In this document: piece by piece, positions 1-10,967 of the stretch
Numbering within the stretch: position 1 is the stretch's first letter
Layout: each line of letters starts with the position of its first letter
Assembly: GCF_904849725.1 (NCBI RefSeq)
Contig: NC_058523.1
Span: 173,644,689-173,708,688, forward strand
Source: Hordeum vulgare subsp. vulgare
Lineage: Eukaryota > Streptophyta > Magnoliopsida > Poales > Poaceae
Length of the DNA stretch: 64,000 nucleotides
Direction: 5' to 3'
Translations under genes and position numbers: made by a program
Notes under the pieces: generated by a model
Database searches by the model: none
What the model was told of the DNA's origin: nothing
What the model saw: the letters and a program-made list of their open reading frames with translations, nothing else

Positions 1-2919
1 GCCATCCGTCCTCCAGAGCAGATGTAGAGACAAGGACATCAGGGTCGGTGCAAATAGCAAAGAGCCTCGGAAAACGAAAACATAAAGGCTCCCCATCCAA
101 CCAGGGATCTAACCAAAACTGGGTCCCAGACCCATTGCCCACTGAGACCCGCAGACCCAACCTAATCTCGTGCTTAATGCCCTGGATATATTTCTAGAAC
201 TGCGATCCATTCGCGAGCGAGCAGGCCAAGAGGGGTCTGCCTCGAAGGTACTTGGCCTCAATCAATTGAAGCCACAAACCCCGTCTCCCTGCAGGATCCG
301 CCACACCCAGCGGAGCATCAGGGCCACGTTCATGCGGCGGGACGCAGGTATGCCCAAGCCCCCTCGGTCTTTTGGCACGCAGATGTCGGTCCATTTCACC
401 ATCTGATACTTGGGTCTACCATTCCCTGCCTGCCAAAAGAATCTAGCCAGCTCCTTGTCAAAGGCGCTGTGCACACCTTCGGGCAGGATATACATCCCCA
501 TCATATACATGGGGAGGCTCGCAAGGTTAGAGCTAATGAGAATGGATTTGCTACCTTTAGACGTGAACCTGCCGCACCAGGGCTCCACACGGGACGCTAC
601 TCGTCCCACAAGCGGATCAAACCCGCTAACCAGAATCCTGGACTCAGCCAGGGGCATCCCCAAATACGAGATGGGGAAAGCAGCCAGCTTGTATTTAAGG
701 TTGTCCGCGATCCTGTGCTGCTCAGCCTCAGAGTAGCCCAGGACCACCACCTCACTCTTATCAAAGTTAATCTTAAGTCCAGACATTTCCTCGAAGTAGA
801 GCAAAAGGAACTTAAGATTAGCAATGTCCGAGTCCGAGCCTGAGACCATGATCATGGTGTCATCCGCATATTGGAGGTGGGAAACCCCACCACCCGGGAT
901 GAGGTGGCCAACCACCCCCTGGATATGCCCGGCTAGCTTTGCCTTATCCAGGATGCCAGCGAGGGCGTCAACAACGAGATTAATAAGCAGGGGGGAGATA
1001 GGGTCTCCTTGCTTTACCCCCTGGAAGCCCGGAAAAAGGGGCCTACTTCACCATTGATATTGATTGCGGTGCTACCGGATCAAACCAGTTGCATGATCCA
1101 GGAGCACCACCTCCCGTCAAATCCACGTCGCTGCATCACCAGCCTCAAGAAGGACCAATCAAGACGGTCATACGCCTTCTGGAAGTCCAATTTGAGGAAG
1201 ACCCCCTTGAGTCCCTTGGGCAAGAATCCCGTCATGAATCCTCCTGCCCTTCAGGAATGCGGACTGGAGGGGGTGAGCAATCCGTTCGACCACAGGGCAC
1301 AAACGAGTGGCGCAGACTTTCGCAAAAATACGCGCCAACACGTTAATCACCGTAATAGGACGGAATTGCCGAATATCCGAGGCCCCAACTAGTTTGGGGA
1401 TGAGAGCAATGACTCCAAAGTTAATCCTGCCCATGTCCAGGGTGCCTATATAGAATTCATGGAACATGGGCATGATGACCGGACGCACGGTCTCCTAGAA
1501 TTGCTGGAAAAAACCCACCGGGAGGCCGTCCGGCCCCGGGGCCGAGCACGCCTTCATAGAAGCAATTGCCCGGCCAACTTCCTCCGAGGAGAATGGGAGA
1601 GTGAGTTCCGCATTCTCCACGTCGGACACCTGATCAGCTAGCGGCCAGAAGTCCTCACAAAGGGAGGAGCCCCCTCGCAGCTCAGCTGAGAATAACTCCT
1701 TATAGAAGGAGTAAATATGGGATGAGATGTCCTTTGGGTTTTCCAAAAGAGCACCCCATGCCAGAGGAAAGGGATGACACATTTCCGCCTACGGCCGTTA
1801 GCGATGGCCTGAAAGTACGCGGTGTTTGCATCCCCCTTGAGAAGCCAGTTCTGGCCTCCTCGACGTTGCCAGAACAATTCCTCGCTCCTGAATATGTCCA
1901 TGAGCTCGGCATCGAGGGAGTATCTCCGGGTCCAGTCATCCGGGGATAGACCCGGCCCGTCCGCCAAGTCATCTAGGGTCTTAATCTGGCCCAGCAGGGC
2001 CCCTTTACGGGCCCGGAGATCAGCACCCAAATTAGCGCCCCAACCCTTCATGGCCTGTCGAGCCATCTTAGCACAGTGTTGCCAAATGTCCACCGCACAG
2101 AAGACACACGGCGGGGAAGCGGCAACAAGATGCCATCGGTCGCAGACCAGCTCGCAGAAACCAGGCTGCTCCAGCCAAAATGTCTCAAAGCTAAAGTGTC
2201 GTGATCTAGGGGGGGGGACCATCCCCCGACGAGAAGAGCAAAGGCGTATGGTCAGAGCCAATTTGCGTGATCGCCTTAAGGCCACACAGGGGGAACATCA
2301 CTTCCCATTGGGGCGACACAAAGACCCGATCCAGAACACTCCAGATGGGGTCCGCCTGCTTATTCGACCACGTGAACCTGGACTCTACGTGGGCTATCTC
2401 ACGTAGCGCCATGTCCGCAATGCAGTCATTGAAAAGACGCATTCAGGGCCGATCTACATTCGTAGAGCTTTTATCAGAAGCCCACCTAATGAGGTTGAAG
2501 TCATCGGCCACCACCACAGGGGTGGTGCACCTGTCCACTTTATTTTTTAGCTCCGCGAGGAATTCAGCCGAGCGGCCATGGTCCGCCGGACCATAAACGA
2601 TAATCACCTCCCAGCTGAGGTGAACATGTCGGTCGGTGATGGCCATGCTCACGAAGAATTCCCCCCGGTCCATGTCTTCCACCGAGAACGCCTTCTCCCG
2701 AACACCAAGCAGGATTCCCCCAGAGTGGCCCGATGCAGGGAGCCACTGCCAGGAGAATTGGTGACGGGAGAGCCTCTGGAGCTCGTGCATGCTAAAGTCC
2801 TGGCGAATCGTTTCTTGCAGACCCACTATGTCAATCTCTTCCTGACGCATATACTCAATGAGCTGCCGCCGCCGGCCAGGGAGGCCAAAGCCCCTGATGT
2901 TCCAACATAAGAGCCTCAT
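1..2919 (-). pseudogene. LINE ORF2: endonuclease / reverse transcriptase, broken
   Basis: ORF2 starts at the ATG at 2919 with MRLLCWNIRGFG, the usual beginning of plant LINE endonucleases, followed by IVGLQET. The site that is normally GDFN reads DDFN. A TGA at 2445-2443 interrupts the endonuclease and the same frame goes on with FNDCIAD and SDHTPLL. A shift at the G run 2209-2217 moves the frame to the linker region (about 2285-1760). Another shift leads to the segment at 1782-1495, which ends in a TAG, and then to RT block FRPITVINVLARIF (1488-1168). The catalytic YADDT lies at about 870-856. WLDPWLDGEPL, typical of the region after RT, is visible at about 100-70. A further shift near 280 and a TAG near 194 follow. 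It reads as an old, dead copy with at least four shifts and three stops. Confidence 0.9.
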
Positions 2920-3280
2920 TTAATGACCTCGTCTGGATTCCTAGGCCCCGCAAGCGGGGCCGAGCTAGCCCGCCCGTCAACCGCGGGGCGGGGGAGAGCC
3001 TTAGGCGTCCCCGAGAAGAGGGGACATCGGAGGTCGCCGGGCCAGAAGAGGCGGCTCTGGGGCCTGACACACTCACCTCGCTGCGGGTCTCGGTGGGGTT
3101 GAGACGGGTGGGAGGGCGCCCCCTGGGCTCCCGGACAGAGGGGAGCCCACCTATGGGCGGCACAATCCCGTCCGCTACCGGAGGTGCACCACCGTCCCTG
3201 GTCTCTCTATGACCAGGTTTGGAGTGCACCGGGGGAGGGGGGGGGGGGGTTGGAACGCGCGGCAAGACAACGCGCTTCCG

Positions 3281-4950
3281 TCAGCGCCCCCTCAAGCCTC
3301 TCTTTCGCACACAAGGCGGAGATCTGCTCAAGAGGGGGGCCTTTCTCCCCTCGGGACACAATACCACTGTCTGCGGCCACAACAGCGAAAAGGGGCACCA
3401 TATCGCTAGAAAGTACACAGAACCGAGATCCAGAGAGAGGAGGGAGGGGGAGGACGTACCCGAAAACAGATCGCGGGCCGCAGCATGCCGGGCCGCCAGC
3501 TCAGGGATCGTCGGGACATGGCCGTCCTGAAGGATCCGGGACTGGCTGATTCGCGCGCTCTGCCGCGCTGCCACGACGGGGGAAGCGCCCTCCCGAGGCC
3601 TAGAGCGGGGCACGGGAGGGGACTCAGACACCCAACCAGCGTCGACGGCTGCCGGAGGGCGCGGGTCCGGGGACCCCAAGATTGGGGAAGGAGGGGACCC
3701 CGGAGAGCGCGAGTAGCATACCACCCCGGGCGAGCGCGGGGACGATGCAGGGCAAACCTCCATACCCACACTCACCTCCTCCTCAGCGGCGACCACCGGG
3801 ACAAGGGAGGCAGGGAGAGGTATCCCCGTGCCTAACGCCACCACCGGCGCCAGTGCGCCCACTGGGGTACCTCCTGCGGGCCCCGACGGACCAGCGACCG
3901 AAGGGACGGGGTTGCGCCGACCATCAGACGGTTCGGGCGGAGCCCCTACCGTATCATCATCCCCCTCAGAAGAAGACCCCTCCTTCGAAGAGCCCCCCTC
4001 ATCGTCAAGCCCCCCGTCGCCAGGCTCAGGCCCAGTCGAGGCCGGATCTAGCTGGACCACCGGAGCCGGGGACTCGAGCTCAAAGATGAGGCGCCTGCCC
4101 TTGGATCCAAAGTAGAAGACCAAGGACAGGCCATCGATCTCAGCAGGAGCCAGGCAGAGAATCTCAATGCGGGCGGGGCCATCATCCTCGAAAGATGCCA
4201 GGTCGGCGGTGATCAGTTTGCCCACGGGCTCGAAGATTGCTTTCAGAATATGAGTAAGCTTGCCACCCAGCGGAGCCGCACTGCCTCCCCTTGGGAGGCC
4301 ATATACGAGGACCCAGACCTTCTCCAAGGGAGGGACGGGGTCAGGCTCCGCCGTAGCCGCCTGGACGCAGATCATGAACTGGTTGATGGGACAACGGATG
4401 GAACCATGAGAGCAGACCCGGAGTAGCTCGGCCGAGGGGAAAGGAACCGAGAAGACAAGGGGTGCCGTCTTAGTCACCTCCCAGGCGAACTCAGAGTCGC
4501 GAAAGTCGCCAATGTAGGCCGCAAGCTCATCCCGGATGAGGTCAGACGAGATCACCAGTCCATCCGGGGTGGGCTGCTCGGGAGCCAAGGTGACCATCGC
4601 CAGGTGAGGCCGAGCTGCCTCCTCAATCTCCGCATCCACGAAGTAGAAGCTACCCCGCTCAGTACCATACCCAAGGTAGGCGAGGGTCGTGGGGCACCGC
4701 GGGGGGGCCTCACACTCCGAGCGGTAGTGCCGTCCGCACCCGCAGTTGATGCACATCGTGTCCTCACGGGAGCGCTGGCGGTTAACCCGAGCGCGCGGGG
4801 GGGGGGGGGGGGGGGGGGGTCCAGAGCCTCCTGCTCAGGAGCCCCCGGCGGTGTCAAGCAGCCAGCACCGCCGGGGGTTGCACCAGCGGCCTTCTTCTTT
4901 GCCGGAGCCGGGGCGGGCAGCGGAGCATCAAGCGGGACCCTTGGGGACAC
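3281..4950 (-). pseudogene. LINE ORF1: nucleic-acid-binding protein with zinc knuckle, frameshifted
   Basis: The open frame 4756-3281 begins with a CX2CX4HX4C zinc knuckle (CINCGCGRHYRSEC, residues 2-15), followed by about 200 residues like the DUF4283-type domain of plant LINE ORF1, and a long low-complexity Pro/Ser/Gly/acidic tail. The natural start is probably upstream: a frame from 4950 (MSPRVPLD) contains an Ala/Pro-rich leader ending in a proline run encoded by the 23-base G run at 4797-4819. That frame does not match the zinc-knuckle frame, so the homopolymer separates leader and knuckle. Such ORF1 proteins normally bind LINE RNA and form the particle. The order ORF1 to ORF2 with about 360 bases between them fits a plant LINE. 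Confidence 0.85.
4797..4819. repeat. Homopolymer run of 23 G
   Basis: Uninterrupted G run on the plus strand (C run, proline codons, in the LINE). Shorter G runs lie at 2209-2217 and 3237-3249 in the same element. The 4797 and 2209 runs coincide with frame changes; real slippage or a sequencing/assembly length error are both possible. Confidence 0.98.
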
Positions 4951-5050
4951 GTGCCTAGAGGGCCCGTCGTCCCGGCGCCAGTCCGCACCCTCCGCCCGAG
5001 ATGAGCGCCAGTCAGCACGGCGGACATCATCACTAGGTTTTGCTATCTTT

Positions 5051-6247
5051 GTATCATCCGTTGCTTGGGCTTCCCTTCTGCAATAGAATCTTAGCAGTTC
5101 TCCTGCTAACTTTCAAAAAAAGGATCTGTTGGATCCATCAACTTTTGATCTGTTGATGTTACAGTGGATGATATCTTTTTATACCTGCCGCCACCACGGA
5201 CTAGTACTATATAATAGCATGTGGATCACTAATGAAGTAATGATTATTGTCTAGTCTGTGTTGGGCTAATGTGGCCTCGACAAATAATTTAATTATATGG
5301 CCCTGTACTTCATGTGATACGTGCTACCAGAACTGGAGTAAGCCTATTAGGAGTACTAGCAAAAGGACTCATGCGTTGCAACGGAAGAAAGAAATACCAC
5401 ACGGCACACGCTCTTAATTTATAAAAAATGTCTATAATTTGATAATTTATAGTTACGATACAAATAAAGATGGTCTTATCCTACAAAATGCAGTTTAAAA
5501 TTTCACAGGTCTTCTATTTTAACACGGGTTGCATGTAGATTTAATACATACAAAGAATCAGTCAAGTGACCTTCAGTTTCATCTCTAATCCTGATTTTGT
5601 TGACGTGTTCATTCCCAACCCGAATGAGTACCGGTATGAAAGAAAGACGAATAATGACTTATTTATTAAGATTGCACCCTAGATAGTATTTTTATTAAAC
5701 GTTTAACAGATAAAATAATATCATATTTAAATTCTACATATTTTTCTAATCAAATTCCATGTATAATATGTTAAATTTGGAGTTACGGTTTAAAAGATAT
5801 GAGTATTAAAAAAATATTTAATATATACTACGAGTTTAATGTCATAAACAGTAAGGTTTTTTTTGTAAAATCACCTCGGTAGGTTTTCCGACGGAAGCGA
5901 TAGCCTCTTTATTATTAGGTAAAGAATAGTGGCTTACTTTGGTCTTTTTTTTTGCGGTAATCTTCCTTTCTGTAATGATCATAGCTAATCTCATTTTAGC
6001 AACTAATTAATCTGTTGACTCCACTAATTAATGATGTAACAAGTACTGTACTAGTTGGATTTAGTTGCCTCATCTTCCAAAGTCTGAACATGTACGTATA
6101 TGAATATACCAGTGTTAACTCGGAGTTATGAATCTTGGCCCGTGCTGAAAACTAAAAGGAGACCAAATCGGCAAAAGCCAGTTCTACTTTTGTCACATTG
6201 TGCTACCAAATGAGGAAAGCACATACACGTGTACGTGTTGTTGAGAC
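5051..6247. other. AT-rich flank between LINE and F-box gene; possible decayed small element
   Basis: No coding frame is seen. The stretch about 5355-5940 starts with CTAGCAAAAGGACTCATGCG and GTTGCAACGG and ends with CCTCTTTATTATTAGG. I have an impression that grass genomes contain many short elements with similar edges (a GTTGCAACGG box near one end, a CTCTTTATTATTAGGTA tail at the other), but no terminal inverted repeat or target duplication can be shown here. The final few hundred bases should contain the promoter of the F-box gene; no TATA box could be assigned. Confidence 0.35.
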
Positions 6248-7528
6248 GTGTCTCTGTTTCAATGCTCTGCTTCGTCTTTACCCCCGAAAGAATTTATACC
6301 TTACTTCCAAATAGTGTGCTTGTATTTACACGCATCTAATCTAGTTTCCTTGGTTATGTGCGTGCAGGGTACGCAGCGTGGCTGGGGCGACCTGCCGCGT
6401 GATCTCATTGAACGGATTGTGAACAATTATCTGCCTTGTGGAATCGACAGGCTACGGGTCTCGTGGATCAACTCACACTGGGGCCAGAGTATCCGCGATA
6501 TGAAACTGACACAACTCCCGTGGATGTTCTTGCCCTCAAGCAGCACTCCCATGTTTTTCGAACCTGTGGCTCAGTGCCTGCACAAGATTTGGCTTCCTGC
6601 TGAACTTAAGAGCGGGCAGGCCTGTGGGTCATCCGGGCCCTGGGTATTCATCTCCATCCACGAACCGGAGCATCAGTTCCTTCTGTACAACGTATGCAAT
6701 GGAGAGAAGGTTGATTTGCCCGTGAAGATACTGGACAAGGAAAGGTTGATTCAGGACGCCTGGTTTGGGATGGCAGCTCTCTCACGCCTCCCTTCAACCG
6801 CTGGTGGGTACATGGTGGCAGCCGTTGTACGCATTAATCAATCTCATGATTTCACCATAGCAACGTGGGAGTTCAAGGAGGAACACTGGAAAGAGATAGC
6901 TAGTGTAGAAGATGGGGTGCTTGACATCTTGTTCTATCAGGGTTCCTTCCACATACTCACGGTAAATGAACATCTGATCAGGCTTGTTCCGGAGGGACCC
7001 TCTTACAGGGTGAGGATGTCATATGTTGAGCAACGCCTGACCAAACATGTGGATGATCAGTATGAGGATCCGGAGGATGATACCTTGCTGAGAAAATATC
7101 TGGTGGAGTCCATAACAGGACATCTTCTGCTTGCCCTGAAATTTACTAGAGATAGCAGCACGACCGTTGATATCCAAGTTTTCCGTCTGTGCGTTGACAA
7201 TGCCGGCAAAGCCATATGGGCCTACTACACGAACACAGCGGGGGAAATGATCTACCTTGGTCAGGCCTCTTCCATTTCTCGAGTCAGTCAGTCTGAGCCA
7301 ACAATTCATTTTCTTGATGATCGTAGGGTGGAAGGGGATGATGACAGCCACTACAACAGGAGGGATATGGGAGGGCTGCAACCCCATGTCCTCCAGGTTG
7401 ACTGGTACAGTTACCGAACACCAAAGAAAGATTCAAGGTTCAGCTATCGGGCACCAGATGACATTGGAGAGACTGACGTACCAACACCAGTTTGGTGCGA
7501 GCCCCTGTCTGGTGGTTCTACCACGTGA
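6248..7528 (+). CDS. F-box protein with C-terminal DUF295/KIB-type domain
   Basis: A 426-codon open frame. Residues about 47-80 (GWGDLPRDLIERIVNNYL, then the LRVSWINSHWG segment) match an F-box, which in plants docks to SKP1 in SCF ubiquitin ligases. The remainder has the pattern of the grass DUF295/KIB1-4 family: FLLYNVCNGE near residue 155, DILFYQGSFHILT near 230, and VDIQVFRL near 307. Substrate unknown. The first 36-40 residues look like translated non-coding DNA: TTATGTGCGTGCAG at 6355-6368 is a good 3' splice site, and an in-frame ATG sits at 6356. The true start may be that ATG or an upstream exon. No stop or shift is seen after the F-box, unlike every other coding region here, so this is the only plausible host gene. 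The acidic, Arg/Tyr-rich last 70 residues are not family-typical. Confidence 0.82.
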   Translation: MSLFQCSASSLPPKEFIPYFQIVCLYLHASNLVSLVMCVQGTQRGWGDLPRDLIERIVNNYLPCGIDRLRVSWINSHWGQSIRDMKLTQLPWMFLPSSSTPMFFEPVAQCLHKIWLPAELKSGQACGSSGPWVFISIHEPEHQFLLYNVCNGEKVDLPVKILDKERLIQDAWFGMAALSRLPSTAGGYMVAAVVRINQSHDFTIATWEFKEEHWKEIASVEDGVLDILFYQGSFHILTVNEHLIRLVPEGPSYRVRMSYVEQRLTKHVDDQYEDPEDDTLLRKYLVESITGHLLLALKFTRDSSTTVDIQVFRLCVDNAGKAIWAYYTNTAGEMIYLGQASSISRVSQSEPTIHFLDDRRVEGDDDSHYNRRDMGGLQPHVLQVDWYSYRTPKKDSRFSYRAPDDIGETDVPTPVWCEPLSGGSTT

Positions 7529-8040
7529 CTGACTGTCAGTCCTGCCGCGTGACCGTCATCGTCAACTCTTAGTCCAGCTCCGCTTAGTTTCATCCTCCTT
7601 TACTCATTATATCTAGAGAATGTGTGCTAGCTGTATGTGAATTCTGCTTTCTAGGATTGCAACTCCTCTTATTCCCTATATCTGGACTCATAATGCGGCC
7701 TTTCAACATTTACTTGTATGATGAAAGGTGCTCTGGTGTTCCATGGTCGTGTTTGCTAGGATTAGGCTCGATCGATGCCAGTGGGTTTCTGTTTCAGATG
7801 TTCTGGACTTCTGGTTCCGTTTTGCTTCCACCTGGGATGTTCCCGGTTTTGCTTCTACCTGTAACCTTGTAACAGCCCAAGTGAAGACCTGTAACCTTGT
7901 AACAGCCCAAGTGCAAGCCTGCTCCGGTGATCGCCGGAGAACCCGCCGGCATCGTCGCTCCTTCCGGGAAGAAGCACCTCCGACAGCGTATGTTCATAAG
8001 GAGAGGATCCCTCCTCTTATCAAGTGCAGCAGCAAGTCTC
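7529..8040. other. 3' flank of the F-box gene
   Basis: Non-coding stretch between the stop codon and the tandem array. It presumably contains the 3' UTR; no canonical AATAAA was identified. It carries the 26-base direct repeat listed separately and a GC-rich piece at 7920-7985. Confidence 0.4.
7858..7913. repeat. 26-base direct repeat, two copies
   Basis: CCTGTAACCTTGTAACAGCC followed by CAAGTG occurs at 7858-7883 and again at 7888-7913, four bases apart. Confidence 0.95.
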
Positions 8041-10967
8041 GTAGTGGTAGCATCCTAGTAGGATGATCGAGAGGTTTTGGGTTCGATTCCCTTGATTTAT
8101 CTTGTGATTTACTCATCCACCCCCTTTTGATTTCCACTTTTTGATTCCCCTGCCCCCCATTGATTTATCCTGTGATTTAATCATCCTCTTGAGACCCTCG
8201 AGTGACTGCGAGTGATAGCGTGCTAGTATGACGATCAAGAGGTTTCGGGTATGATTCCGCTGGCGCGCCCCCCCTTTTCATTTATCATGTGATCCACTTT
8301 TTGATTCCACTCCCCCAATTTGATTTATCTTGTGATTTAATCATCCTCTTGGGACCAAAGAGTGACGGTGAGTGGTAGCACTCCAGTAGGACGATCGAGA
8401 GGTTTCGGGTTCGATTCCCCTGGCGCACCCCCCATTTGATTTATCATGTGATCCACCTTTTGATTCCCCTGCCCCCTTTTGATTTATCCTGTGATTTAAT
8501 CATCCTTTGGGGAACCTCGAGTAACTGCGAGTGGTAGCGTGCTAGTAGGACGATCGAGAGGTTTTGGGTTCGATTCCCCTGGCGCATCCCTACCCCTTTT
8601 GATTTATTCTCTGATCCACTTTTTGATTCCCCTGCCCCCTTTGATTTATCCTGTGACTTAATCATCCTCTTGGGACCCGACTGCGAGTGGTAGCGCGCTC
8701 GGAGGACGATCGAGAGGTTTCAGGTTCGATTCCCTTAGCGCACCCCCCAATTTGATTTATCGTGTGATTTAATCATCCTCTTGGGACCATCGAGTGACTG
8801 CGACTGGTAGCGCGCTAGTAGGATGATCGAGAGGTTTTGGGTTCAATTCCCGGGGCGCACCCCCTTTTCATTTATCCTGTGATCAACTTTCTGATTCCCC
8901 TGCCCCCTTTTGATTTATCCACCCCCTTTTCATTTATCCTGTGATCAACTTTCTGATTCCCCTGCCCCCTTTTGATTTATCGTGTGATTTAATCATCCTC
9001 CTTGGACCCTCGAGTGATTGCGAGTGGTAGCGCGCTAGTAGGACGATCGAGAGGTTTTAGGTTTGATTCCTCTAGCGCACCCCCCAATTTAATTAATCGT
9101 GTGATTTAATCATCCTCTTGGACCCTCGAGTGACTGCGAGTGGTAGCACGCTAGTAGGACGATCGAGAGGTTTCGGGTTCGATTCCCCTAGCGCACCTCC
9201 CCAATTTGATTTATCGTGTGATTTAATCATCCTCTTGGGACCCTTGAGTGACTACGAGTGGTAGCGCGCTAGTAGGACGATCGAGAGGTCTCGGGTTCGA
9301 TTCACCTGGCGCACCCCCCTTTTGATTTATCCTCTGATCCTCTTTTTGATTTCCTTGGCCCCTTTTGATTTATCCTATGATTTAATCATCCTCTTGGGAC
9401 CCTCGAGTGACTGTGAGTGGTAGCGCGCTAGTAGGACGATCGAGAAGTTTCGGGTTCGATTCCCCTAGCGCACCCCCCAATTTGATTTATCGTGTGATTT
9501 AATCATCCTCTTGGGACCCTCGAGTGACTGCGAGTGGTAGCGCGCTAGTAGGACGATCGAGAGGTTTCGGGTTCGATTCCCCTGGCGCACCCCTCCTTTT
9601 GATTTATCCCGTGATCCACTTTTTGATTCCCCTGCCCCCTTTTGATTTATCCTGTGATTTAGTCATCCTCTTGGGACCCTCGAGTGACTGCGAGTTGTAG
9701 CGCGCTAGTAGGACGATCGAGAGGTTTGAGGTTTGATTCCCTTGCCCCCCAATTTGATTTATCATGTGATTTAATCATCCTCTTGGGACACTCGAGTGAT
9801 TGCGAGTGGTAGCACGCTAGTAGGACAATCGAGAGGTTTCGGGTTCGATTCCCCCGGCGCACCCCCCTTTTCGTTTATCCTGTGATCCACTCTTTGATTC
9901 CCCTCCACCCCCCTTTTGATTTATCTTGTGATTTAATCATCCGATTGGGACGCTTGAGTTACTGCGAGTGGTAGCGCGCTAGTAGGACGATCGAGAGGTT
10001 TCGGGTTTGATTCCCCTGGCGCCCCCCAATTTGATTTATCGTGTGATTTAATCATCCTCTTGGGACCCTCGAGTGACTACGAGTGGTAGCACGCTAGTAG
10101 GACGATCGAGAGGTTTCGGGTTCGATTCCCCTGGCGCACGTCCCCAATTTGATTTATCATGTGATTTAATTATCTTGTTGGGACCCTCGAGTGACTATGA
10201 GTGATAGCACGCTAGTAGGACGATCGAGAGGTTTCTGGTTTGATTCCCCGGGCGCACCCCCCTTCTGATTTATCCTGTGATCCACTTTTTAATTCCCCTG
10301 CCCCCTTTTGATTTATCCTATGATTTAATCATCCTCTTGGGACCCTCGATTGTCTGTGAGTGGAAGGGCGCTAGTAGGACGATCGAGAGGTTTCATGTTC
10401 GATTCCCCTGGCACCCTCCCAATTTGATTTATCGTGTGATTTAATCATCCTCTTGGGACCCTCGAGTGACAGCGAGTGGTAGCACGCTAGTAGGACGATC
10501 GAGAGGTTTTTGGTTTCATTCCCCTCGCACACCCCCTTTTGATTTATCTTGTGATCAACTTTTTGATTCCCCTGCCCCCCTTTTTGATTTATCCTCTTAT
10601 TTAGTCGTCCTCTTGGGACCTCGAGTGATTGCGAGTGGTCGCGTGCTAGTAGGACGATCGAGAGGTTTCAGGTTCGATTCCCCTGGCGCACCTCTTTTGA
10701 TTTATCCTGTGATTTAATCATCCACTTGTCATCCTCTTGGGACCCTAGTGTGACTACGAGTGGTAGCACGCTAGTAGGATGATCAAGAGGTTTCAGGTTC
10801 GATTCCCCTGGTGCCCCCTTTGATTTATCCTACGATTTAATCATCCACTTGTCATCCTCTTGGGACCCTATAGAGTGACTGCGAGTGGTAGCGAGCTATT
10901 AGGACGATCGAGAGGTTTCAGGTTCGATTCCCCTAGCGCCCCCCTTTTGATTTATCGTGTGATTTAA
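8041..10967 (+). repeat. Tandem array of 21 units with a tRNA-like module (B box)
   Basis: Each unit contains CGAGTGACTGCGAGTGG, TAGCGCGCTAGTAGG, ACGATCGAGAGG and GGTTCGATTCC. The GAGG preceding the last box starts at 8071, 8239, 8399, 8558, 8714, 8831, 9051, 9167, 9285, 9444, 9561, 9721, 9833, 9995, 10110, 10228, 10387, 10503, 10662, 10787 and 10912. Intervals fall in two classes, 112-125 and 156-168 bases, plus one of 220. GGTTCGATTCC equals the Pol III B-box consensus GGTTCGANTCC; AGTGG resembles the end of an A box about 32 bases upstream, as in tRNA genes. A D-arm-like hairpin (TGCG, loop AGTGGTAG, CGCG) can form, but anticodon and T stems are imperfect and no acceptor stem forms. Not a functional tRNA. 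A tRNA-derived satellite or SINE-derived array is the best reading. Confidence 0.85.

Larger units (their letters stand above)
1..5050 (-). mobile_element. LINE (non-LTR retrotransposon), degenerate, continues past left edge
   Basis: The minus strand encodes the two ORFs of a plant L1-type LINE in the right order: ORF1 with a zinc knuckle, then ORF2 with an apurinic-type endonuclease and a reverse transcriptase with a YADD box. The 3' end (rest of the C-terminal region, UTR and poly-A) lies outside the window to the left. The 5' end is put near 5050, where GC-rich sequence changes abruptly to AT-rich DNA; no target duplication can be tested because one end is missing. Frameshifts and stop codons break both ORFs, so it cannot be autonomous. 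The element is much richer in GC than the flanking DNA. Confidence 0.93.

Noticed and set aside
3184..5086. Plus-strand frames over the LINE ORF1
   Set aside because: Shadows of the GC-rich minus-strand ORF1, without domains.
5355..5940. Defined MITE
   Set aside because: Edges resemble sequences common in grasses, but no inverted repeats or target duplication could be shown.
8071..10940. True tRNA genes in the B-box array
   Set aside because: The T stem has only about three pairs, the anticodon stem about three of five, no acceptor stem forms and the loop lacks the usual T33. Called tRNA-like only.
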